From contig OY743174.1 in assembly GCA_963555705.1 (NCBI GenBank), positions 25,671,608-25,735,607 of the forward strand: a stretch of DNA of 64,000 bases. The letters are read 5' to 3'. Positions within the stretch are counted from its first letter, which is position 1. Every line of letters begins with the position of its first letter. The notes under the pieces were generated by a model that did not search any database, was not told the origin of the DNA, and saw only the letters and a program-made list of their open reading frames with translations. Positions 10,961 to 22,780 of this stretch are shown here, piece after piece. This stretch comes from Ligustrum vulgare (taxonomy: Eukaryota; Streptophyta; Magnoliopsida; Lamiales; Oleaceae). A program made the position numbers and the translations under genes.

Positions 10961-11976
10961 AATTACAATTTATTTTTTCATTCGAAAAAAAAATAATATT
11001 TAAAATCTATTTTTTTTTCACTTATTAAAATTCTATTTAAATATAATTTTGTTTTCCCACTTTATGTTTTAAGTCAATTTAAATTATAATATTTAAAGAA
11101 ATTTCTTGGAATAGCAAACAAACAAACTATATATTAAAAAAAAAAAAAAAAAAAAGACTAAGGTATGTGTTATTGTACTTTTTTTTAATTAGTTATCTTC
11201 ATTCGTTTCTTATTCTTAATTAAATATTTAACATATGAAAATCAATTTTTTTGTTTAAATTCATAAAAGGAATAAAATATTATCAGTATCACATAAATAT
11301 TTTTTTTCAAAAATAGAAAAAGAAAGAGAAAAAAATCGTTCATCGATTTATTTTTTCTTTTCATTCTCATTTTAATAAAATTTTGAACGTAAATTTCCCG
11401 GAACGGTAAACATACGAACCGTAAAAAAAATTAAGGTATGTATAATTGTACTTTTTTTAATTAATTGTCTTCCTTCATTTCTCATTTATAATTAAATATT
11501 CATTTCATATGTTAACATATAAAATCGATAAATGTGAATAACAAATGATCATGCGCACAGGTGTAACACTAATTTAAGTAGTAAAAGTTATGTCTTGATT
11601 TTATAATTTTGTATATTATAATAAATATATTATCCTCATTTTTATTATTAACAAATCATTTATTAATTATCGACCAAATATTTATTTGTATAAATATTAG
11701 TGGAAATTAGCCCTCAACCCACCTTATTAACTGGTTTCTTGATTTTTGTCACTCATAATATTGTTAACTGATTTATGCCACCTCAAATAAACTCATTCTC
11801 TAAAATATCACCTAACAAATAATGATAATAATATTTAGGATTTTGAAACACGGAGAAAATCGTGTGCTGTAGTATCTCCAGATTTCTCTCACGATATTAA
11901 TGAAGCAATATTTCATCAAGGAATTTTGTTTTCCAGACCATTTCCAAACTTGGGTTCACGGATGGATAAGCATGAT
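10961..11976. other. AT-rich intergenic stretch, no gene
   Basis: Contains a 20-base A-run near 11137. A diverged duplicated block near 11100 and 11395 shares GGAA(T/C)(A/G)G(C/T)AAAC, AAGGTATGT and ATTGTACTTTTTTTAATTA elements. Nothing coding is seen. Confidence 0.5.
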
Positions 11977-12598
11977 TGTAACGACCCCGAAATTCCCATG
12001 ATTTACACACACACACACATACATAGACACTATATATACACTTAAATGTACACATAAAACTCTATACTCATTCATTTGCCTTTGAACAGAGAAAACAGAT
12101 TTCAAAAGGCTTCTAATAGTCTACTGCAGAAACTTCTTTCGTAATCTTCTTTTATGATTTCATTTATCTTAAATGATAAGCGAAAGTTCAAGACAAAGAA
12201 TAATTTCATTCTCAAACAAACAGAAGTAGGAGATATGATAAACTTCATTAAAGATCTTACAATAGTTACACATCATTTTGTGTCCTTCCAAGACATATAA
12301 GTTATAACCATTTCAAAATATGATTTCTTGATTTTACTATATATCTTAAGGATGAATAACCCTAGTTTTACATCAAAATAGGAAAAGCTTTGCCCACACT
12401 ATTCTCTTAGTGATAATATAATACTTAATACATCTGAGAAAGACCTCCCCCAAGTACGCAAAACCTCCAAATAGTTAGTGCATGTGACCTACAAAAGAGT
12501 CATAAAAAGAATATAAGCTATGAATCTTAGTGAGTAAAGCTACACATTATCATTTAAGCATGTTATCATATAGATATGATCAATTTGATACAAACAGA

Positions 12599-12897
12599 CT
12601 TTACCTCTTAACTTTGAGGAGAATAAGTAATTCATATCAATCTGTTCGGAATCATCTCAAGTATAAAACATATTGTCTCATGAAATCTCAACATAAGAAT
12701 ACTTGAATTCGCATATTACATATCATTCTCATATTATAATTTACCTCTTAACTTTGAGGAGAATAAGTAATTAACATAAATTTGTTCGAATTCATCTCAA
12801 GTATCCTTTACCATATAAAACATCTTGTCTCATGAAATCTCAACATAAGAATACTTGAATTCACATATTACATATCATTCTCAAATTACATAATGTA
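12599..12897. repeat. Tandem duplication, about 145 bp, within LTR X
   Basis: Two copies start with TTTACCTCTTAACTTTGAGG (12601 and 12742) and share the ATCTCAAGTAT, TGTCTCATGAAATCTCAACA and ATTACATATCATTCTCA blocks in the same order. The second copy has a short insertion. Confidence 0.8.
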
Positions 12898-13006
12898 ATT
12901 AAAAGAATATGCATGTCATGATGTAATGCATGAACTCTCTAACTTCATTTATTAATTTCTTTGGGTCCCTACTCTAAGAGTAAGTATTCACGTAGCGCTC
13001 AATATA

Positions 13007-13125
13007 AGATTTGATACCCTTCCGACACAAATCTAGTGCCCTTCCGATACAATTCTGATAAATATAAGATCGGATACCCTTCGAGCACAAATCTAGTACC
13101 CTTCCGGTACAATACGGGAATTATC
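13007..13125. repeat. Minisatellite of CCCTTCCGATAC-type units in LTR X
   Basis: Four short units read GATACCCTTCC(G)A or CCCTTCC(G)(A/G)TAC separated by CACAAATCTAGT; the 60-base super-unit occurs twice. It occupies a position similar to the CCGCAAAGCGG minisatellite in the array LTRs. Confidence 0.6.
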
Positions 13126-13555
13126 CCCTTGGGCATCTAGAATTCCAAACTGATGAATACTTAACATCTTAGAGTTCTATTCTTATTCATGCACATTCTT
13201 AGGTATACTTTTGAACCTAACTGCATGCTTAGAGAGTAAAACATGAATATATTTAAGATTTTGCATGAAAGTTACATCTCAACATCTGATGCTCATGAAA
13301 TCAAAAGTTCTAAATACTTTATTTGTTCAACATGAAAGCACATTACTCTTGCTCAAGTCTTTGCATGAAAGAAAGAATTCTTTGAACTTAACATAATATG
13401 TGCTTTAACTACTAAGTATATCAATTAAGCTCACATGTGCTTCACATAATTGAAGAACAATTACCATTTAATGGAGAAAGCTAGCTAGATTAAGAGTAAA
13501 CTTATATTTAAACAAATTATAGAGATCAAAGGAGTCACAAGTTGCTGGAAATAAT

Positions 13556-13866
13556 TTAAAGAATCTGAAAATAAACTTTGACACATCTACTTAAAGATGT
13601 AATTGTTACAAAGTACTTATGAATTCATTTAAAATCTGAAAATAACTTTAAAATACTCAATTATCTTCATTTAAGAATCTGAATTTAACTTTAAATTCCT
13701 CAAATATCATCATTCAAAAATCTGAAAATTTCCTTTAAAGTATCAAATAAACATTATTTAAGAATCTGAAAAATTACTTTAAAGTACTTTAAATAAAAAT
13801 ATGCAAGTAACATTATTCAAGAATTCAAAAATCTAAAGTTAACTTTAAAATATATAAGTAACATTA
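13556..13866. repeat. Short tandem repeats (AATCTGAAAATAACTTTAAA type) in LTR X
   Basis: Six or more diverged units of roughly 45-60 bases (AAGAATCTGAAAATAACTTT plus an ATATAAGTAACATTA-like tail) run up to the Athila insertion and continue on its other side at 46871-46995. This confirms that the two sides were once contiguous. Confidence 0.75.
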
Positions 13867-15560
13867 TGTTAAGTGCATTTTTATACACATTTTATACCTT
13901 TAAATTAGCATATTTTGGAACATCTTGAGCAAATATCTATAATTTATGCATTTTTTATGTTTAAATAGGTTAATATCCAAGTTTGAGGTCAAAAACCACA
14001 AAAGAAGTGCAAATTACGCTGAAATTGAAAGTTTGGGGACCATTTTGTCACCTCCGGGAAGTTTTGGACAAGCCACGCAATTAACCAAGGGACCAAATTG
14101 AAAGATTTCAAAAGTTGAAGGGCCAAAAGTTTAATTTTAGAAGGACATATTTGAAAGAAATCTGAAAATTTGGGGACTAAATTGCTCGAGATTAAAAAGG
14201 AGGACTTGATGGCAATTACAGAATGGACTTAGCTGCAAAACCATCCTTTAGCTGAGCCACGCGATCGCGTGGCTCGAACCAAGTCGCGAACGCGACTTGG
14301 ACCTCAAAACAGACCCGAGACTAAGCTGCTGCCAAAAAAAACCATCGCGAGATCGTGCGATGTTTACCGCGCGCGATCGCGCGGTTGTAAAATTAAAAAA
14401 AAAAAGAAAAAAAACTTTCGGGCTGGACCGTGTCAACCCGATTGACCCGGTTCGGCCCAGATGGCTGTTTTACGCGGATCTAAGCATTTTTTAGGGTTTT
14501 TGGATGATTTTTAGGGTTGTATAAATAGAAAAAATCAGATTTTTGAGGGGGATATGTAAGTCTTGCCTCTTTCTTCCATTTTCTCTTGTATTTTTCCTAA
14601 CATTTACATCTTTAATGCAATTTTTCAAGTAATGTTTTTATGATTTAGTAATGTTTTCTTATGTTTAAGTATTTTGTTATTGTTTAAACTTTTGGGTATT
14701 GTTATTTTCTTACATTTTCATCCAGAATGTCATTTATTTCTTGTGCATTTAATGTTTTGTGCTTGGGTTGTTGAAGACATTAATAGTTGATGGAAGAACT
14801 TGTGTTGAAGTGAAGAAATATTGAATTTTCACTTCAAGGACTTTACAAAAAAGGGGAAGTTTCCTTTATTCTCTTGTTTTTAATCTTTATTTTTAGTATT
14901 ATTCATATGTTTATGTTGTTTGTTAAATGTTGTTGTTAGTTTATTATTGGTTAATGTTATTGTGTAGGAATTTTTGACTAGTTTATTTTTATTTAAGCAT
15001 TTTAAGTAATTTCTAGATTTTGGGTATTTATGTTTACATGTTTATGATTATGAATGTTGTTTTAGGTTTTTGTAACTTTAAATGTTTGTTACTATTTTAA
15101 GTTGTCATTGGAATTTACTACACAAGTTAGGTGATTTTAAAATTTCTCATGTAATTTGGTTGATCAATTAACTACCACTAATTGATTTGAAAAGAAGAAA
15201 TTAGTATAGTTATGAAAACTAAATTCACTTTGTTTTATGTTATGTAACTTGTTTCAATTATCAAGTTTATATTTTCATCAAAGTATTTAGATTAATTAGT
15301 TTTATTCTAACTTTCATGTTGTTATCTATTCGCTTTAGTTAACTAGTTTACATATTGCCATGTTTCTTATTTGTGTCACTTAGTTAGTAATTCACCACCA
15401 AACCATATTTTTATGTTACTTGACTTTTCTTTTAAAATGAAATCAATAACTTTAGTTACAAATCAATAAATCCTCGTGGGTACGATAACCTGGACTTCTC
15501 TAGTCCACCTTACTACTTGAACGCGAACCGTGCACTTGCGATATACGATTTTAGCGAACA
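13867..15560 (+). repeat. Athila 5' LTR
   Basis: 1694 bp from TGTTAAGTGC to TTTAGCGAACA. Just upstream of the TATA box it has three CpG-rich palindromes (14254-14275, 14279-14300 and around 14366-14385). Confidence 0.9.
14520..14528 (+). promoter_or_regulatory. TATA box of Athila 5' LTR
   Basis: TATAAATAG, 654 bases into the LTR, preceded by two TTTTTAGGG repeats. The same box is kept in the right LTR at 45824-45832. Confidence 0.7.
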
Positions 15561-15566
15561 AATTTT

Positions 15567-15583
15567 TGGCGCCGTTGCCGGGG
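15567..15583 (+). other. Athila primer-binding site (tRNA-Asp)
   Basis: TGGCGCCGTTGCCGGGG starts six bases after the end of the 5' LTR. It is the exact complement of the 3' end of plant tRNA-Asp(GUC), including the CCA. Confidence 0.85.
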
Positions 15584-15691
15584 AATGATTTTATTTGTAC
15601 TAAATTCATTGATTTTTGTTAATTGAATTGTCTTCTCATTCTCATCTCTTTCTTCTTTTATTTTCATTTTCTAGGTACTCTTGCCTTGTTT

Positions 15692-17463
15692 ATGCAACAA
15701 TGTCCGACTTGGGACATTCTTCCAATTGATCCCGAACCCGAACGAACTTTTAGGAGGAGGATTAGGGAAATAAGAGAACAAGTTGAACATCAAAGAATAC
15801 AAGGCGATATGGGGGACAACAATCAAGGTGGTGCCAATCCCGTTATTGATGAAGATGATAGACCAATGGGGCAATTCATGGTCCCTCTCATCACTCAAAA
15901 TCGAGGAAGCATCACATATCCCCCATTTGGACGTCTGGACTTTCATCTAAAGCCGGATGTGATAAATATCTTCAAGGGGCATCTACAATTCTATGGAATG
16001 ACTGAGGAGAATCCATTTACTCACATCTCGCGATTTTTGAAGATGTGTAGTAACTTTGATTATCCGGGAATTAGCAAGGAGGCTATCAACATGCGGTTAT
16101 TTCCACATACCCTTAGAGATGGAGCTCGTGAATGGTTAGATGCCAACCCGGTTGGAATTATTACAACATGGAATGATCTTGCTCAAAATTTCACTACAAA
16201 ATACTTTCCTCCATCAAAAGTGGCTAAATTGAAGAGTGATATCTCCACATTTCGACAACTTGACACCGAATGTTTCTATGAGGCATGGGAAAGATTCAAG
16301 GAGATGTTGAGGAAATGTCCAAATCATGGGTTCACCAAGCAAATGCAAGTTCAATATTTCTATCTTGGGATGAATCCATCTAGTCGAGTGACGGTTGATT
16401 CGGCCTCCAATGGAGCTATCACTACAAAATCACCTAATGAGGCAATTGAGCTCTTTGAGAGGATGGCTAGTCACAATTCTACTTGGCCAACCGATCGCAT
16501 GGTACCAAAGAGAGCCGCGGGAATTCATGAAGTGGATGCATATGCGGCTTTATCGGCAAAGATGGACCTTCTATTCAAGAAGTGTGATGATTTGTCTTCT
16601 CAACATACGGTAAAAGCAATCTACCCTCCTATTTCTATTTGTGATGTATGTGGAGCAACACACAAGGTTGAGGAATGTCCCATGCTCAAAATGGCTTCTA
16701 CTTCAAATGAGCAAGTGAATTATGCTCAAAATTTCAACCGACCACAAGGCAATCCTTACTCCAACACATACAATCCGGGTTGGAGGAATCATCCGAATTT
16801 TTCTTGGTCCAACAATCAAAATCAAGTAAAGCCTCCCGATTTTGTTCAACCTCCCGTACCCCAAGAGAAGAAGCCTTCCATTGAGGAGATACTCATGCAA
16901 TTCTTGAACAAGACCAATACTATTCTCCAAAATCAAGCAGCTTCTATCAAAAATCTTGAGACTCAAGTTGGGCAATTGACAAAAATGATGACGGAGAGAC
17001 AACAAGGAGCCTTGCCAAGCAATACCGAGATCAATCCAAGGGAAAATGTGCAAGCCATCACTACAAGAAGTGGAATTCAATTACTGGAAATCATGGTAAA
17101 GCAACATGTGACACAACCCGATGTGAAAGAAAAAGGTAATGAGCATGTTGAGGAGGCGAATGAAAATAATGCAACATTGAAGGAAAGTGGGGAGACCTCA
17201 ACAAAGGTTCCTACTCCAGTGAAAGCTTATGTGCCTCCCATTCCTTTTCCTTAAAGACTCCAAAAGCACAAGGTGGATGCACAATTTGGTAAATTTCTTG
17301 AAGTTTTCAAGAAACTTCACATCAACATACCATTTGCCGATGCATTAGCACAAATGCCTAGCTATAAAAATTTTATGAAAGGCATCCTTTCCAACAAAAG
17401 GAGGCTAGAAGATCACGAAACTGTGATGCTCACGGAAGGATGTAGTGCCATACTACAAAAAAA
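15692..17463 (+). pseudogene. Athila gag (stop codon and terminal frameshift)
   Basis: I choose the ATG at 15692 because the frame upstream lacks an ATG. It opens with MQQCPTWDILP and an Arg-rich stretch (TFRRRIREIREQ). The Athila gag core follows (PPFGRLDFHLKPDVINIF, about residue 80; WNDLAQNFTTKYFP; CFYEAWERFKEMLRKCPNHG), then a short zinc knuckle CDVCGATHKVEEC near residue 310 and a Gln/Asn-rich tail. A TAA at 17252-17254 interrupts the frame where homologues read PFPQRLQK. The same frame resumes (VDAQFGKFLEVFKKLHINIPF, about 17273) until an A-run at 17454-17460, where a frame change is needed to reach protease. It would form the nucleocapsid if intact; here full gag-pol cannot be made. 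Confidence 0.9.
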
Positions 17464-19606
17464 TTGCCTCCAAAAATCAAAAATCTAGGGAGTTTTACTA
17501 TTCCTTGTACTATTGGTGATTTAACTTTTGGAAAAGCATTATGTGATCTTGGTGCTAGTATTAATTTAATGCCTTTGTCTATTTTCAGGAGATTGGGCAT
17601 GGGAGAGGTGAAGCCAACCACAGTTTCATTGCAATTGGTAGATCGCTCTATTAAGCATCCGCGTGGTATTGTTGAGGATGTGCTAGTCAAGGTGGACAAA
17701 TTCATCTTCCGTGCCGATTTTATCATTCTTAATATGGAGGAAGACCTTGATATCTTAATCATCTTGGGAAGACCTTTCCTAGAAACCGGTCGAGCTTTAA
17801 TAGATGTGCAAGGAGGCAAATTGATACTGAGGGTTCAAGATGAGCAAATCACATTCGACATCATGAAATCCATTAAGTACCCTTCCGAGGTAAATTTATG
17901 CTCCCGAGTAGACATCATTGATCAAGAGGTGGCTACATCATTCATCTATGGGCCATCTAAGGATCCCCTTGAGACTTGCATTGCTCACTTCATAACCACT
18001 GAGGGAGAGAATGATTTGGACATTGGAAGGATGTCACAACACTTGGATGCTTTCAAATTTTATCCCTTCAAGAAGAGGCCATATTTTGAAGAGTTGGGAG
18101 AGAGCTCTTCTCCTTCACTACCCTCCATTCAACAAGCCCCAACTCTTAAGCTCAAACCTCTTCCATCACATTTGAGGTATGCATACTTGGGTGACTCTTC
18201 TACTCTTCCCGTTATTATCTCGAATTTGTTGGATGAAGTGGAGGAAGAAAAACTACTTGAGGTTTTAAAAATGCATAAAATGGCTATTGGGTGGACTATG
18301 GAGGATTTCAAGGGTATTAGCCCTACCTTGTGTATGCATAAAATCCTCATGGAGGATGACTTCAAACCAACAGTGGAGCACCAACGCAGTCTAAATCCAA
18401 ACATGAAAGAAGTAGTGAAAGCCGAGGTATTGAAGTGGTTGGATGCGGGAATTATCTATCCAATCTTGGATAGTGCATGGGTGAGTCCCGTCCAATGTGT
18501 TCCAAAGAAAGGAGGTGTAACGGTGGTTGAAAATGAAAACAACGAGCTTATTCCTACAAGGCCCGTGACGGGATGGAGAGTGTGCATTGACTACCGGAAA
18601 TTGAACAATGCCACTGGAAAAGATCACTTTTCTCTCCCCTTTATTGACCAAATGCTTGAGAGGTTGGCAGGGCATTCTCATTATTGTTTCTTGGATGGAT
18701 ACTCGGGCTACAATCAAATTTTAATAGCCCCCGAAGATCAAGAGAAGACCACATTTACATGTCCATATGGGACTTTTGCTTATAGGAGGATGTCGTTTGG
18801 TCTTTGCAATGCACCGGCTACTTTTCAACGTTGTATGATGGCCATATTCTCCGAAATGGTGGAAATATTCATCGAGGTATTTATGGATGATTTTTCAGTT
18901 TTTGGTTCTTCTTTCAATGAATGCTTGGATAATCTTGATTTAGTGTTGAAAAGATGTGAAGAAACCAATTTAGTGCTTAATTGGGAGAAATGTCATTTTA
19001 TGGTAAGAGAGGGCATTGTACTTGACCACCGGATTTCAAAAGGGGGGATTGAGGTTGATAAAGCCAAAATACAAGTTATTGAGAAGTTGCCTCCTCCTAC
19101 TTCGGTGAAAGGCATAAGGAGTTTCTTGGGGCATGCGGACTTCTATAGGAGATTCATCAAGGATTTCTCTAAAATCACTAAGCCTCTTTGTTCTCTACTT
19201 GAGAAGAACAACAACTTCCATTTCTCTCAAGAGTGTCTATTGGCTTTCAAAACTCTTAAAGAGAGGCTTATCTCGGCTCCTATTATTGTGGCCCCGGATT
19301 GGAGCTTACCATTTGAGCTCATGTGCGATGCTAGTGATTATGCCGTGGGAGAGGTTTTGGGGCAAAGGAGAGGTAAATTTTTGCATGTGATCTACTATGC
19401 AAGCCGAACATTGAGTGATGCTCAATTGAATTATGCCACAACTGAGAAAGAGATGCTTGCCGTGGTCTTTACCTTTGAAAAATTTCGATCTTATCTCATC
19501 GGCTCAAAGGTAATTGTCTATACCGATCACTCCGCTCTAAAATACTTGCTTGCTAAGAAGGATGCGAAGCCAAGATTGATTAGATGGGTCCTTCTCTTGC
19601 AAGAAT
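17464..19606 (+). pseudogene. Athila pol: protease, reverse transcriptase, RNase H (truncated)
   Basis: Open for about 714 codons. Protease has the Athila-type motif CDLGASINLMPLS at residues 27-39. RT includes WRVCIDYRKLN (371-381), the FMDD catalytic box (473-476) and GLCNAPATFQR. RNase H has CDASDYAVG, TEKEML and YTDHSALKYL. The frame then runs into an inserted foldback SINE just after RWVLLLQE (19600-19606), losing roughly 20 residues of the RNase H-integrase linker. In the family these enzymes process the polyprotein and copy the RNA genome inside particles. Apart from the frame change at its start and the insertion, the catalytic residues look intact. Confidence 0.9.
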
Positions 19607-19971
19607 CTGGGGCCTTCTTTGAGTCGTACTCATGGTCTTTCCACTCCCCCCTTGGTCATCCTGGTCCTCAAGGGCTGCCAGCCTCGTTTCCAAGAAGTGG
19701 ATTTTTGCCTTCCGCAGGGATAGAACCTTGTACCTAGGGGTTAAGTACAAAGATTCTTAAATCCATGCTATCATTAGACCACGTGGTCTAATGGTACCAG
19801 GGATTCCATGAAGTTTGTACTTAACCCCTAGGTACAAGGTTCGAATCCCTGTGGAGGCAAAAATCCACTTCCTGGAAACGGGCTGCCAGCCCTTGAGGAG
19901 CAGGACGACCAGGGGGGAGTGGAAAGACCATGAGTAGATGGTCGGCAGCCCTTGAGGACCGGGTACACTAC
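19607..19971. mobile_element. Foldback SINE: two tRNA-derived units head to head inside RNase H
   Basis: An inverted repeat with arms of about 120 bases (19628-19751 and 19814-19935) encloses a 62-base loop. The right half reads as a pol III unit on the plus strand: A-box-like TGGTCTAATGG at 19784-19794 and a perfect B box GGTTCGAATCC at 19838-19848, followed by CTGTGGAGGCAAAA. This resembles the head of plant tRNA-derived (Au-like) SINEs. The left arm carries the mirror image with a mutated B box. Outside the palindrome lie GTCCTCAAGGGCTGCC-like repeats. It replaces about 60 bases of Athila sequence rather than being cleanly flanked by duplications. Confidence 0.65.
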
Positions 19972-21012
19972 AATCTGTCTAGGCTTGATCAACCTAAAGA
20001 AGTGGGAGTATAGGAAATCAATGAAGCTTTTCCGGATGAACAACTATTGCATGCCAAACATCTTCTCCAAGTGTTCGAAGAACCATGGTATGCGGACTTC
20101 GTGAATTTCCTTGTAAGTGGTATTCTTCCCCCGGATTTCTCTTATCAGCAAAAGAAGAAATTCTTTGCCGATGTGAAACATTATTTTTGGGATGAACCAT
20201 ATTTATTCAAGAGGGGGTCGGACCAAATTATTAGAAGATATGTTCCCGAGGAAGAAATGGAAGCAATTCTTGATAGGTGTCATTCATCACCTTATGGGGG
20301 TCATTTTGGAGCTTCCAAAACCGCCTCAAAAGTTCTTAAATCGGGATTCTATTGGCCAACTTTGTTCAAGGATGCTTATACCTTAGTATCCAAATGTGAT
20401 AGATGCCAAAGGAGTGGGAATATCTCTCGGCGTAATGAAATGCCATTGACTTCAATCTTGGAAGTGGAAATTTTTTATGTTTGGGGAATTGATTTCATGG
20501 GGCCATTTCCATCCTCGTTCTCAAATCAATATATTTTGGTGGCGGTGGATTATGTTTCTAAATGGGTAGAGGCGGTGGCATTGCCCACTAATGATGCTCG
20601 GGTGGTGTTCAATTTTCTCAAGAAGAACATTTTTACATGCTTTGGAACCCCCCGACTCATCATTAGTGATGGAGGCAAACACTTTTGCAATCGCCTCCTT
20701 GACTCACTTTTGTCAAAGTATGGAGTGAAACACCGAGTAGCCACACCTTACCATCCCCAAACAAGTGGACAAGTGGAGATCTCAAATCGAGAGTTGAAAA
20801 GAATTCTTGAGATGAAGGTGAATACATCAAGGAGAGATTGGTCGAGGAAGATAGATGATGCATTATGGGCTTACCGCACCGCATTCAAGACTCCTATTGG
20901 TATGTCTCCATTTTTTCTTGTTTTTGGAAAATCATGTCATCTCCCCGTTGAACTTGAGCATCGAGCATTTTGGGCTACACGAGCATTAAACTTTGATGCA
21001 AAATTAATTGGG
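19972..21012 (+). pseudogene. Athila integrase, truncated by the array
   Basis: The pol frame resumes at 19972 (NLSRLDQPKEVGV) and meets a TAG at 20011-20013, then continues open to the array junction. The HHCC zinc-binding part is [19 protein letters not shown]...CDRCQ. The catalytic core has [20 protein letters not shown] and [16 protein letters not shown] (D, D, E). Athila-specific [12 protein letters not shown] lies near the end. Homology stops at about 21008-21012, where the sequence joins the Tekay-type array, so the C-terminal end of integrase is lost. A read-through of six codons (IGLNR plus stop) comes from the array. Confidence 0.9.
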
Positions 21013-21962
21013 CTTAATCGATGACGGATTCAATTTCTCTTTTAGGAGGTAAATCACTAAGATCGTGTGAGAAAATCTTTAGTCATTCTCGAATAACAAA
21101 AATTTGTTCGAGAGAAGTATTCACCATAGACACTTCAATTATTGCAACCAGGTAGGCTTAATAACCCTTATTCATCAATTGACGAGCCTTCATCACTGAT
21201 GATATCGATATGAAAAGTTCTACCTTTACCTCAAAAAGGCGAAAAAGGGTTTCATTCGAAGGTTCAAATACCACCCTAACGTAGCCAGTGATTGAAACCT
21301 TATACCATAATAATCATTCCATTCTTAGTATGACATCAAGTTTGTGGATATTCAGTGTAATGAGATCTATCATCTACTCCTTCCCATTCACCATGATTGG
21401 GACATTCCTTAACACATAACTTTAGTTCAACAATTCTTCAAATGGCGTTGACAATATAACCTTGGTCTCCTGCTACTGAGATGGGTAAATCAATTTTCCT
21501 ATAATTGTGGGACTATCAAATGAGTGGGTAGTCCCGATATCAAACACGATAAGTGCTTAATACTAAGTTCGATGACCTTTTAGCTCCTCGTTTGGGTATT
21601 GTATACTCTCATGCCGATATACCATTCATATCCATTTCTTATTTCACAAAAAGATCTAATAAACGGCTCCCAAATTTTTAATAACCATTACTTTCTCACT
21701 TCCTCATTTACATAACCAAGATATACTCGTCATATTCACTGACAACATTCTTAACCTTTCACTTTCCGACATTACACATTGGCATTCAAGAATTTACAAT
21801 GATTGGAACATCAAATAACATTTCATAATTTAAACAAAATTTAACTTACCGGATGATCGAGGAAGATGCACTTGAGGCGTGACTCAGTACCCGAACCATT
21901 TTCAAATAAATTTTAAAAGTCTACAGAATCGCTTTTAAAACTCTTATCTCTGATACCAAAAA
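21013..21962 (-). pseudogene. Truncated array interior: leader, protease and linker remnant
   Basis: From right to left it has the primer-binding site (21947-21958), about 390 bases without recognisable gag, then a broken aspartic protease. Pieces are FDIGTTHSF near 21520-21545 and LNIHKLDVILRME near 21318-21345, each separated by stops. A protease-RT linker like EQIFVIRE...[12 protein letters not shown] follows, ending at 21013. A gag gene seems to have been deleted before amplification. The same sequence is complete in the other units. It gives no functional product. Confidence 0.7.
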
Positions 21963-22780
21963 TGTAACACCCCAAGTTCAAAAATCTAAACCTAGGCGTG
22001 TTAACTTCCCTTCACATTATATGCGGAAATAAATCGTTGAAACATTAAAATGCGGAAACCAAATCATTTAAAAACTTCAACCTTTTCATTTTCTATTCTA
22101 AAATTTTATAGAAATTTCGGCAGAGTCTCCTCTATAACTTGGACATAACCAACCTGTAGAGGGACATCACACCTACAATAATTATAAAATTTTCAACCCA
22201 TTCAAATCCAACATTCAACATTCAACCATAATTCCAAAATTCAACTTCAACATCAATTCCCCAAACTCCTCAACCAAAACAACTTGAAGTACAAATTTAT
22301 AAACTCATGAAACATGATAAAAACTAATCACAGGGGAATACCATAACTTATTTTGACTAAGAACCGAAACTAATTCAAAATGATTTATCAATTTAAAAGA
22401 ATAACAACTAAAAACTTAAATTAAATCATTAACTTTAATTTTAAATAATTCAAGTCGGTACTGTCTGAGCCTGCCGCCACGTGCTCTCCTCTAATCATCT
22501 AACTTTCATCACCTGAAATGTTGGGGAGGGATTGGGGTGAGCTAAAGCTCAGTAAGTAAACTTTATGCATGAATGCATGCTTATGACATGAATGCTTTAA
22601 CTTTGAAATATGTATCCCCATTCACTTTAACCTTTCAAAACTTTCAACATTTCGAACTTTCACTTAACATTTCAAAACTTTCACTTCATTTCCATCGTGA
22701 GCTCACTTGATGTAACTTCTAGTCAATCAGATAACAGTGGGCCATTCTTATTTGGAACCAGATTAACATGCGCATTTCCA

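Larger units (their letters stand above)
11977..13866 (-). repeat. 'LTR X' fragment 1: left end of an old Tekay-like LTR
   Basis: Begins TGTAACGACCCCGAAATTCC, the stereotyped start of Tekay/Del-type LTRs read in reverse orientation. No primer-binding site precedes it, so this is the outer edge of an insertion or a solo LTR. It carries a (CA)n run (12006-12020), a hairpin followed by GTGAGTAAAG (12514-12540), two tandem repeats of about 145 bp and a CCGATACC-type minisatellite, as other LTRs of this group do. The Athila element at 13867 interrupts it and it resumes at 46876. Confidence 0.6.

Noticed and set aside
19784..19848. A tRNA gene at the A/B boxes
   Set aside because: The B box is perfect, but no cloverleaf with acceptor and anticodon stems can be drawn; the boxes sit in a palindromic SINE-like insert.
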